From: Diaphorobacter caeni
GTDB taxonomy: Bacteria; Pseudomonadota; Gammaproteobacteria; Burkholderiales; Burkholderiaceae_C
Direction: 5' to 3'
DNA length: 64,000 nucleotides
Assembly: GCF_015354245.1 (NCBI RefSeq)
Contig: NZ_JADKYZ010000001.1
Coordinates: forward strand, 558,001-622,000
Part shown: piece after piece, positions 55,825-63,169 of the stretch
Layout: each line of letters opens with the position of its first letter
Numbering within the stretch: position 1 is the stretch's first letter
Position numbers and translations under genes: made by a program
Notes under the pieces: model-generated
The model's database searches: none
What the model saw: only the letters and a program-made list of their open reading frames with translations
What the model was told of the DNA's origin: nothing

Positions 55825-55848
55825 GAGGCGCCATCACACAGGCGCCTC
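55825..55848 (+). terminator. Hairpin between repeat protein and nitrobindin-like gene
   Basis: A perfect 8-bp stem (GAGGCGCC / GGCGCCTC) with an 8-base loop, between two convergent genes. No T tract; termination is possible but unproven. Confidence 0.4.
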
Positions 55849-55908
55849 GCCCGTCACATGCCCGCGGCGCGCAGCATAGCAAGTGCGGGGCGTGAATCGT
55901 GAAGTGGT

Positions 55909-56559
55909 TCAGGAAGACGTTCCCTTGTGCTTTGCCAGCGCCGTGGGATTCAGCGTGCATTCGCCCACCTTGCGCAGCGTGTTGCGGTCAGTGTGAGGGA
56001 AGGGCTCCTTGCGGTCCGGCGTGACCAGCAGGGTCTCCTGCTCATACGACCAGGTGCCGTCGTCATGCTTGGTCACGGTGATCGTGTAGCGCTCGGTGCG
56101 GAAGGCGTATTCGAGAAACGGGTTGGACGAGATACCGTTGGTCAGCGAGCCGCGCACGGCCTCGAGCGTGAAGCTCTTTGCATCGGCCGTGGTCTTGCCC
56201 ACCGCCATCGCCGTCTGACCACGGGGAATCGTCAGCGTCTGGATGATGGTGCCGGTCGCGGGTTCCCAGAGCCAGTAGCCGACCTGGTCGTGAAAGGTTT
56301 CGGGATCGTCGGGCTTGAAGATCTGCGTGTGATAGCGCAGCCCGTAGAAGAGCTGCGGACCGTTGGTCTGCGCGTCGATGGGCTGCATCTGCATGTGCTC
56401 GATGAACGCCTGCTTCTCGGGCCCGTCGGCCTTGGGGTTGACGTCCAGCCCGCGCGTGCCGGTCCAGATTCCGGCCATGTTCGACAGTGGCCCCAGATGC
56501 GCCAGCGTGTCGGTGCTCGGCTCCGGTTCGGTATAGATGTCGGCGGGAAAGTCGGCCAT
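55909..56559 (-). CDS. Nitrobindin-like heme-binding beta-barrel protein
   Basis: A 216-aa protein of the THAP4/nitrobindin (FABP-like, DUF1794) family, a ten-stranded barrel that binds heme in characterised members and can react with nitric oxide. The family opening is recognisable ('HLGPLSNMAGIWTGTRGLDV', the G-x-W-x-G motif), followed by long beta-strands ('FLEYAFRTERYTITVTKHDD', 'WSYEQETLLV'). The heme-ligand His cannot be assigned with certainty. ATG 56559 is set by AAGGAA five bases upstream. Function here is not known. Confidence 0.75.
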   Translation of the reverse strand: MADFPADIYTEPEPSTDTLAHLGPLSNMAGIWTGTRGLDVNPKADGPEKQAFIEHMQMQPIDAQTNGPQLFYGLRYHTQIFKPDDPETFHDQVGYWLWEPATGTIIQTLTIPRGQTAMAVGKTTADAKSFTLEAVRGSLTNGISSNPFLEYAFRTERYTITVTKHDDGTWSYEQETLLVTPDRKEPFPHTDRNTLRKVGECTLNPTALAKHKGTSS

Positions 56560-56852
56560 GTGGATTCCTTGCGCGTGGATGTTTGTGATTGCGGAATCAT
56601 TGTATGCAGCGGCGATGGACGGCGTGGCGACCTCGCGGCCCACGCGAGCGAAGACGCTTTGCTGGTGATGGGCCATGTGGCGTGAGGAGGCGAGGACGCG
56701 CTCATGGAGGCGGTGCACCTCCCATGCAAGCCAGTTGCATGCTTTTGATAGCCAATCATGATCTATTCAAAAATATCGATAAATTCCTTTTGAAAAATGA
56801 GCGTTATGTGAATAATCGATCCTTTGTGAATACGTAACAAAGGGTAGACGCC
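56560..56852. other. Intergenic promoter region of InlB-repeat protein gene
   Basis: 293 bases between divergent genes. The last 100 bases are very AT-rich (56755-56840). The 13-mer TATTCAAAAATAT is at 56764-56776, also found before the gene at 53011. AAGGG eight bases before ATG 56853 is the ribosome binding site. Confidence 0.4.
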
Positions 56853-58652
56853 ATGGGTGTACGCATTGGGTGGATGCACAAGTTGATTGACGGTTTGCAG
56901 AGCGCATGGCGCTCCACCAAGGGCACCAAGGGCACCAAGGGCGCGACAGTGCGGCCTGTCTGGATGATGGCAGTGCTCATGACAGGCACGCTGTTGGCCG
57001 GCCACTCGCAGGCGCAGTCCGTGACTCTGTCTTTTGACGACTTTGCCGGTTGCACGGCGGGCGCCCTCAACAGAAACGACGTGCTCACTGCGACCGGTAC
57101 CGCAGGCATCTATGTGAATTCCAACTGGGACCCGGTCTGCGCAGGTTGGACATTCACTGGCGCCGCACTGCTCGCTGCCCGGCCTGGATCGCCGCCTGCA
57201 GGCTCACTTTCAATGCCCGGCACCGGCCATGCCATCTGGCTCAATGAAGCCGTTCCAAGCATGTCGCGAGCCAAAGGTCAGATGCACCGTGATTTCCCGG
57301 GCCTCGCACGTGGAGAGACCTATCGTGTCTCGCTGGAAACGTGGACGGACGACGTTGATGCGGACACTGGGCTGCTGGCCGAAATCATCGATATCGACGC
57401 GAATACCGTGTTGTCCACCACGCAACTCAACATGGTGCGCGGCAGTGGCCCGCAGACGCTGGTCAACGAGATGTGCGCGAGCAGCGCGGTGGGGGGCACC
57501 ACGCCGCTGAACCTGAGACTGCGGCTGTCCGAAAACGGCCCTGCGGGGTCTACATCGTCTCCCATCCTTACCAACGTCAATTTCGAAGCGTTGGGCCAAC
57601 CATGCGACTACGTCGTGACCTATGTGCCCAACGGCGGAACGCATGTTCCCAGCGAGACGGTCGTGAGCGGACAGAAGGCCAGCGTACCCACGCCGCCCAC
57701 CAAGCCCGGCGAGGGCTTTGCGGGCTGGTACACGACCAATGCTCTGACCACGGCGTATGACTTCAATATGCCGGTAACCAGCAATCTGTCGTTGTACGCC
57801 CAATGGACGACTGGCTTGTACTACGTGAGCGGCAACGTCACCGGATTGGTCTCCGGGCGCACGCTGGGGCTGACGCTCAACACGAGCCTCGGCAGCATCA
57901 GCATGACAAGCGATGGGCGTTTCCAGTTTCCGCAAGACTTTGCCCAGGGCGCGGCCTACGAAGTCCAGGTGAGTACCCAACCCGTCAACCAGCGCTGCAC
58001 GGTGAATGCGGCTGGCGCGGGCGCCATTCCAACGCCGGGCAAGGATGTCTCCGGCATCGTGGTGACTTGCGTGGGCCCGTACACGGTGAGTTTTGATACC
58101 ACCGGTGGCACGGCAGTCCCATCCCAGGAACTGGGCCCCGATGGCCGGGCGACACGACCGGCGGTGGACCCGGTCCGCAGCGGCTTTGTCTTTGACGGCT
58201 GGTACAGCGATGCCCCAACCACGCAGGTGCATGACTTCGGTGCGCTCGTGAACGCTGACGCCACGGTGCATGCCAAATGGATACCGCTGTACCGCGTCGG
58301 CGGATCGCTCAGCGGCCTGCAGGCAGGGCAGAGCGTGGTGCTGCTGAACAACGGCGGCGACGCGCTCACGTTGGCGGCCGACGGCGTGTTCCACTTCGCA
58401 TCGATGATCAATGCGGGAGCTTCCTACGACGTGGCGGTCGGCACTCAGCCCTCCGGCCAGACCTGCACGGTCTCCGCAGGCTCGGGCAGCAATGTCTCGG
58501 CGGACGTAGGCAACGTCGTCGTCACCTGCTCGGCCGACACGCCGCCTGCGCACACCGCCACGCCGGTGCCCTCGCTGGGGCAGTGGGCGGTGATGCTGCT
58601 CTCGCTGATGATGGCGGGGCTCGCGCTGGTGCGTTCGCGCCGCCATTTTTGA
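56853..58652 (+). CDS. IPTL-tailed secreted protein with InlB-type repeats
   Basis: A 599-aa exported protein. The signal peptide is unusually long, with its hydrophobic core at about residues 36-52 (ending HSQAQS). An N-terminal domain of about 190 residues starts 'VTLSFDDFAGCTAGALN'. Two InlB/Listeria-Bacteroides-type repeats follow: 'VTYVPNGGTHVPSETVV' to 'GWYTTNALTTAYDFN', and 'VSFDTTGGTAVPSQ' to 'GWYSDAPTTQVHDF'. Each is followed by a beta-segment with 'VTGLVSGRTLGLTLN' or 'LSGLQAGQSVVLLNN'. The tail is VPSLGQWAVM, a hydrophobic helix and VRSRRHF, an IPTL-CTERM signal. Three tandem copies of a 9-base unit lie in the signal n-region (residues 22-30). Confidence 0.85.
   Translation: MGVRIGWMHKLIDGLQSAWRSTKGTKGTKGATVRPVWMMAVLMTGTLLAGHSQAQSVTLSFDDFAGCTAGALNRNDVLTATGTAGIYVNSNWDPVCAGWTFTGAALLAARPGSPPAGSLSMPGTGHAIWLNEAVPSMSRAKGQMHRDFPGLARGETYRVSLETWTDDVDADTGLLAEIIDIDANTVLSTTQLNMVRGSGPQTLVNEMCASSAVGGTTPLNLRLRLSENGPAGSTSSPILTNVNFEALGQPCDYVVTYVPNGGTHVPSETVVSGQKASVPTPPTKPGEGFAGWYTTNALTTAYDFNMPVTSNLSLYAQWTTGLYYVSGNVTGLVSGRTLGLTLNTSLGSISMTSDGRFQFPQDFAQGAAYEVQVSTQPVNQRCTVNAAGAGAIPTPGKDVSGIVVTCVGPYTVSFDTTGGTAVPSQELGPDGRATRPAVDPVRSGFVFDGWYSDAPTTQVHDFGALVNADATVHAKWIPLYRVGGSLSGLQAGQSVVLLNNGGDALTLAADGVFHFASMINAGASYDVAVGTQPSGQTCTVSAGSGSNVSADVGNVVVTCSADTPPAHTATPVPSLGQWAVMLLSLMMAGLALVRSRRHF
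56916..56942 (+). repeat. Three tandem 9-bp repeats in signal peptide
   Basis: ACCAAGGGC is present three times in a row (56916-56924, 56925-56933, 56934-56942). In frame it encodes three Thr-Lys-Gly units in the n-region of the signal peptide. Confidence 0.85.
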
Positions 58653-58719
58653 GCGCGTGCTGACGATCTCCACACGGTCTTGCAGGCGCGGCCTCGCGCC
58701 GAGATCGTAAACACGCTCT
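58651..58719. repeat. REP-like inverted repeat, IPTL-protein 3' end
   Basis: Left arm GAGCGCGTGCTGACGATCTC (58651-58670) faces right arm GAGATCGTAAACACGCTCT (58701-58719). Between them is CTTGCAGGCGCGGCCTC, shared with the copies near 36.2 and 51.35 kb. The left arm overlaps the stop codon of the InlB-repeat protein. It could also end that transcript. Confidence 0.7.
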
Positions 58720-58805
58720 GAGCTGGATGAGAGAGACGCCCCTCCTGTTGAGATACAGGGGTGAGCGTCTGCACGACGCAGATTTGCAACACTTCATTTC
58801 ACATT

Positions 58806-58824
58806 GATAATGCAAACCAATATC
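58806..58824. promoter_or_regulatory. Fur box
   Basis: GATAATGCAAACCAATATC matches the classical 19-bp Fur consensus (GATAATGATAATCATTATC) at 15 of 19 positions. It lies 35 bases upstream of the first gene of the iron-uptake operon, in an AT-rich promoter zone. Confidence 0.75.
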
Positions 58825-58859
58825 ATTTGCATCTTTGAAAAAAATGATTGAAGTGACAA

Positions 58860-59120
58860 ATGCTGGTTCTGGGTTGGTTGGCGGCCATCGTCTCAGGGTG
58901 GTTTCTTTGTCTCGCGGCTCCGCGTTTTGACACGCGGCTGCGTGGGGGCGTCGGCTTTGCGCTGAGCGGCCTGTGCTTCGCCGCCGGCGTCGCTGCGTTG
59001 GCGCGCGCGGGACTGGGGCTGGCGGAGGCCATGGCATGCGTGCTGGGGCTGGTCATGCTGGCGGTGCCCTGTGTGAGCTGGTGGCACGCACCCAAAAAGA
59101 AGGCGAGGGGTGGCGCATGA
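58860..59120 (+). CDS. Small membrane protein (DUF3325-like?)
   Basis: An 86-aa protein with three hydrophobic helices (about residues 3-19, 30-50, 52-74) and a basic tail ending KKKARGGA. The size and the motif 'FLCLAAPRFDTRLRGG' resemble the DUF3325 proteins that sit next to TonB receptors and PepSY proteins in iron loci; this is a tentative match. It overlaps the next gene by four bases (ATGA), and the Fur box lies 35 bases upstream. Role in iron uptake is inferred from context. Confidence 0.7.
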   Translation: MLVLGWLAAIVSGWFLCLAAPRFDTRLRGGVGFALSGLCFAAGVAALARAGLGLAEAMACVLGLVMLAVPCVSWWHAPKKKARGGA

Positions 59121-59404
59121 ATTCCAGTGCGTTCGATGCGGCTCCGCGGCATCTCTTCTTCAAAGGCGTGGCGGGCTTGCTGCTGGGCTTTCCCTTGTCG
59201 CTCTGGATCAGTTGGCTGTTGATGTACACGGGGCTCGGGCCCGCGTTTGCGCCCGCGCGCGATCAGGTGGCGATGTGGCTGGTGGTGCCACTGTGGTGCA
59301 CGGTGCTGTGCGCGAGCTTCTTGGCGAGTACGCGTCTGCGTTGCATGGTGTGGCTGCTCACAGCCAATGCGCTGGCCGCCGGGCTGTGGTGGGTGATGCG
59401 ATGA
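59117..59404 (+). CDS. Small membrane protein (DUF3649-like?)
   Basis: A 95-aa inner-membrane protein with three hydrophobic helices (about residues 14-36, 48-68, 74-92). It resembles the DUF3649 proteins found beside PepSY and TonB-receptor genes, which have an iron-linked but unproven role. ATG 59117 overlaps the previous stop by four bases, and its own stop overlaps the PepSY gene start (59401-59404) in the same way, so three coding regions are translationally coupled. Confidence 0.7.
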   Translation: MNSSAFDAAPRHLFFKGVAGLLLGFPLSLWISWLLMYTGLGPAFAPARDQVAMWLVVPLWCTVLCASFLASTRLRCMVWLLTANALAAGLWWVMR

Positions 59405-60948
59405 AGATCAACGCGCAAATTCTTCGCGACTACCTGGCCGTGCACAGTTGGGTGGGCATCGTGTGCGGACTGCTTTTGTACGTTGCGTTCTATGCCGGTG
59501 CATTCTCGATGCTGGAGCCCGAGATTCGGCAATGGACACAAAAGGCGGTGTCCAAGGCCGATGTGAGCGCCGATCCTGATCGCGCATTGCAGCAGTTTCT
59601 TGTGCAGCACCCCGATGCCAAAGGGCGTCTGAGTTTGCGTCTGCCCGGAGCGGACAGCACGACGCCGTTGATTCGACTTTCATCCAGAGAAAGCGAGCAT
59701 TGGTACGAGCTGCGAAACGATGGCAAGGTGCACGAAGCGGGCCTTGGTAAGGAGAGCGATAACGCTGGCAATTTTGTGGATTACCTGCATCGCAAGGGCG
59801 GCTTACCGCTGCCGCTGGATTGGGCGGAGCCGGTGATTGGTGTGGTGTCGCTGCTGTATGCGCTGGCGTTGGTGTCGGGCGTGGTGGTGCTGCTGCCTTC
59901 GCTGGTGAAGGATCTGTTCTATCTGCGCATAGGCCCCAACATCAAGCGCATGTGGCTTGACGTGCACAACCTGCTCGGTGTCGCAAGCCTGCCATTTCAT
60001 CTCGTCATTGCGCTGAGTGCGGCGGTGTTCGGTCTGCATGACTGGATCTACGACGCGCAGGATAAATTCATCTACCGCGATGGGCTGCAGGCGACCGTGC
60101 AGCGCGACAGCATCAAGCATCCCGTTGTCGATAAGGCGCAGTGGCTCGCACCCACGGAGCTGATTCGCAAGGTGCGCGAGCAGGTGCCGGGCTTTGAGCC
60201 GCAGTCGCTTGATTTTGTGGGGATGGGCGGCAAGCGCACGTTTTTGTTGGTGACCGGGACGGACGACCGGTACTTCAAACGCGGCGCGCAGCACGGCTTT
60301 GCATTTGTGAATCCGGGCACGGGGCAGATCTACGACCGCATTTATTTTCCCGGCGAAAAGAGCAATGCACTGAGTGCCTCGCTCGTCAGCTTTTTCTCAT
60401 TGCACTTTGGCAGCTTCGGTGGTGATCCGGTACGTGTGCTGTATGTGTTGCTCGGCTTGAGTGGCGCGTTGATTTTCTACACCGGCAATTTGCTGTGGAT
60501 TGAAACCCGCACCAAGCGGCTGCGCACAACGCGCGAGATCGAGGCGCGTCCGAGGCACGTGCGCATCATGTCCAGCGCCACGCTCGGCATCTGCGTGGGT
60601 TGCGCAGCCGCGTTGCCTGCCACGCTGGTGGCTTCGCGCCTATTGGCACCGCACATGGCGAATGTAGATGGCGTGCATCAATGGACTTTCTATCTCTTGC
60701 TGGCGGGTTGCTTGGTCTACGCGTTTCGTTTTGGCGCGCAGCGCGCGGCCACTGCGCTGTTGTGGGTTGCCGCTGCAGGCAATGCGCTGGTTCCTTTGTT
60801 GGCATGGCTTCAGAGCCTTGCGCCATCGCTGTTCAGCGACTCGGAATACAGGACGCATCAACCTCAATTTCTGCTGTTTGAAGGACTGTGCGCACTGCTC
60901 GCTTTGTTCTTCGGATGGTTGGCTATGCGGCACAAAAAGCAGGCTTAG
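59401..60948 (+). CDS. PepSY-associated transmembrane protein
   Basis: A 515-aa membrane protein of the PepSY_TM family. Helix 1 is at about residues 15-36; a periplasmic PepSY-like region runs about 40-130; helices follow at about 140-165 and 190-215 ('WLDVHNLLGVASLPFHLVI'). A second periplasmic region, a helix near 345-365, and four C-terminal helices (about 390-510) follow. The conserved His in HSWVG and VHNLLG are typical; related proteins reduce or help release iron from siderophores in the periplasm (FoxB/FsrB-like), which is the most likely role here. The start overlaps the previous gene by ATGA. Confidence 0.85.
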   Translation: MKINAQILRDYLAVHSWVGIVCGLLLYVAFYAGAFSMLEPEIRQWTQKAVSKADVSADPDRALQQFLVQHPDAKGRLSLRLPGADSTTPLIRLSSRESEHWYELRNDGKVHEAGLGKESDNAGNFVDYLHRKGGLPLPLDWAEPVIGVVSLLYALALVSGVVVLLPSLVKDLFYLRIGPNIKRMWLDVHNLLGVASLPFHLVIALSAAVFGLHDWIYDAQDKFIYRDGLQATVQRDSIKHPVVDKAQWLAPTELIRKVREQVPGFEPQSLDFVGMGGKRTFLLVTGTDDRYFKRGAQHGFAFVNPGTGQIYDRIYFPGEKSNALSASLVSFFSLHFGSFGGDPVRVLYVLLGLSGALIFYTGNLLWIETRTKRLRTTREIEARPRHVRIMSSATLGICVGCAAALPATLVASRLLAPHMANVDGVHQWTFYLLLAGCLVYAFRFGAQRAATALLWVAAAGNALVPLLAWLQSLAPSLFSDSEYRTHQPQFLLFEGLCALLALFFGWLAMRHKKQA

Positions 60949-60997
60949 TCACATCGCTTTTTTCAGTCCCAGTTTCATCGTCAAAAGGTTTTCATAC

Positions 60998-63169
60998 ATG
61001 CAAAAACAAACCGCCTTCAAACCTCGGCTCAACGTTATTGTTCTGGCGTTCATCGCTGCCAGCGCAAGCTCGTTCGCACACGCTCAGTCCAACGCAGAAG
61101 CGACACCCGAATCGCAGGCACAAGCACAAGCGCCTGCAACGCTTCCGCAAGTCAACGTGCGTGACAAGTACGAGCGCGAAGATTTGCCTACGCTCGCACC
61201 GGGCCGCAAAGCCGCCAACGGTGCGCGTCTTGGCATTCTGGGCGCAACGTCCATCGTCGATGCGCCGGTGCACGTCAACGCTTACACCCGCGAGCTGGCT
61301 GAAGACTGGTCCGCGTTGTCGCTGCAGGACGTGCTGGAGAACGATGCTGCGGTCGTCTTCACCACCAACAAAGGCCACTTGCTGCAAAACTTCAACTTGC
61401 GCGGTCTGGATGTGACCGCGATGGATATTGCAACGAACGGCCTCTACGGTATCGCGCCCGCCAACTCCGTGCCGATCGAAATGTTCGAGCGCGTGGAGGT
61501 GATGCGCGGCCCGAACGTGTTGCTGTCGGGCATGCCGCCGCTGGCGAGCGTCGCCGGTTCGGTGAACATGGTGACCAAGCGCGCGCTGACACAACCTGTG
61601 GCCGACCTCACAACCACCTATGTGTCGGACTCTTATTTTCAAGTGCATGCCGACGTGGGCAAGCGATTCGGCCCAGAGCAACGACTGGGCGTGCGCTTCA
61701 ACGGCGTGTACGGATCGGGTGACATGGGTGCGGAAGACGAGTCGCAGAAACGCAAGGTGGGCGCGCTTGGACTCGACTACATCGGCGACAACTACCGCCT
61801 TTCGCTCGATGCCTACAACAGCGTCAACAACATCGATGGCGGCAGCCCCGGCATGTTCAGCTTTTTGGGTAACGCTGCGGCGCGCGGGGTCGGCGTGGTT
61901 CTGCCTGCACCGAGTGGCGATGTGAACATGTTCCGTGGCTCGCATGGCAAGTACGACAACAGCGGCGTGCTGGCCCGCGCGGAAGTGGATTTCAATTCGA
62001 ACTGGCAAGGCTACTTGGCGCTTGGCGCGTCTGAAGCGGAAGGCAAGGGCTTGCTGTTTGGCACGCGCGCCATCGTGACGGCCGAAGACGGCACCACACG
62101 CGGCGCGATCTACAACGTGCACACGCAGTCCGAGCGCCGCACGGCGGAGGCGGGCGCTATCGGCAAGTTCACCACGGGCAGTCTCGACCATCGCTTGCAG
62201 GTGTCGTTCAACATCCTCAAGCACAAGGAAGGCTCGTACAACACCGCCTGCAATTACTGCTACACCACCAACATGTACAACCCGACGACGCCGACCTTCC
62301 CGGCCGCGCCCGTCTGGAAGGGCTACACCACCGAAAACGAATTTCGCTCCGTCGCGCTTGCCGACACCATCAGCATGGCCGACGACAAAGTGCTCGTCAC
62401 GCTGGGCTTGCGCCATCAAAGCGTGAAGACGCCGATGATCAGCGGCGCGGCATCCAATTACAGCAAGAGCCATCTCTCGCCAATGGCGGCCATCATCGTG
62501 CGACCTTGGAGCGATGACATTTCGCTGTTCGCCAACTACACCGAAGGCTTGGAGCCGGGTCGTATCGTCGGCACGGGCTATGCCAACTCGGGCGAATCGC
62601 TCGACGCGATGCAGACCAAGCAGGGCGAGTTCGGCGTGAAGATCAAAGCCGGTGAAATGACGCACACCGTCAGCGCCTTCCAGATCAAAAAGCCATCGGT
62701 CATCACCAACAGCAACAACTATCAGGTGCTCGACGGCGAGCAGCGCCTGCGCGGACTCGAGTGGAGCGCGTTCGGCAAAATCGCGCCCACGCTGTCGCTG
62801 CTCGGCGGCGTGGAATACATCAAGTCCCGCCAGATGAACACCGGGCTGGAAAACTTCGGCGTACCCAAACTGCGCACCCGCATCGGACTGGATTGGGACA
62901 CCCCGATCAAGGGTCTCACCGCCGGTGGCCGACTGCTCTACACCGATGGGCAATGGGTCGACTCGGGCAACAAACTGCGCCTGCCCTCGTGGACGCGCTT
63001 CGACCTGATGGCCAAGTACGAAACCAAAGTCGGCGCGACTCCGCTGCGCCTCAACGCCAGCGTGGAAAACGTCGCTGGCCGCAAGTACTGGACCGGCATG
63101 TTCACCGACGGCTTCGCCATGCCGGGCGCGCCACGCACCTATCGCATGTCGGCGACGGTGTCGTTCTGA
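60998..63169 (+). CDS. TonB-dependent siderophore receptor
   Basis: A 723-aa outer-membrane receptor. The signal peptide covers about residues 1-28 (ending FAHAQ). A short Ala/Gln-rich linker and a possible TonB-box region (LPQVNVRD) lead to the plug domain ('LLQNFNLRGLDVTAMDIATN', 'VEVMRGPNVLLSGMPP'). A 22-stranded barrel follows and ends in the aromatic 'YRMSATVSF'. There is no N-terminal signalling extension, so it does not work with a FecR-type sensor. Cys pair in 'NTACNYCYTTNMYN' is an extracellular loop feature. The siderophore is not known. It follows the PepSY gene by 49 bases and should be part of the Fur-regulated operon. Confidence 0.92.
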   Translation: MQKQTAFKPRLNVIVLAFIAASASSFAHAQSNAEATPESQAQAQAPATLPQVNVRDKYEREDLPTLAPGRKAANGARLGILGATSIVDAPVHVNAYTRELAEDWSALSLQDVLENDAAVVFTTNKGHLLQNFNLRGLDVTAMDIATNGLYGIAPANSVPIEMFERVEVMRGPNVLLSGMPPLASVAGSVNMVTKRALTQPVADLTTTYVSDSYFQVHADVGKRFGPEQRLGVRFNGVYGSGDMGAEDESQKRKVGALGLDYIGDNYRLSLDAYNSVNNIDGGSPGMFSFLGNAAARGVGVVLPAPSGDVNMFRGSHGKYDNSGVLARAEVDFNSNWQGYLALGASEAEGKGLLFGTRAIVTAEDGTTRGAIYNVHTQSERRTAEAGAIGKFTTGSLDHRLQVSFNILKHKEGSYNTACNYCYTTNMYNPTTPTFPAAPVWKGYTTENEFRSVALADTISMADDKVLVTLGLRHQSVKTPMISGAASNYSKSHLSPMAAIIVRPWSDDISLFANYTEGLEPGRIVGTGYANSGESLDAMQTKQGEFGVKIKAGEMTHTVSAFQIKKPSVITNSNNYQVLDGEQRLRGLEWSAFGKIAPTLSLLGGVEYIKSRQMNTGLENFGVPKLRTRIGLDWDTPIKGLTAGGRLLYTDGQWVDSGNKLRLPSWTRFDLMAKYETKVGATPLRLNASVENVAGRKYWTGMFTDGFAMPGAPRTYRMSATVSF

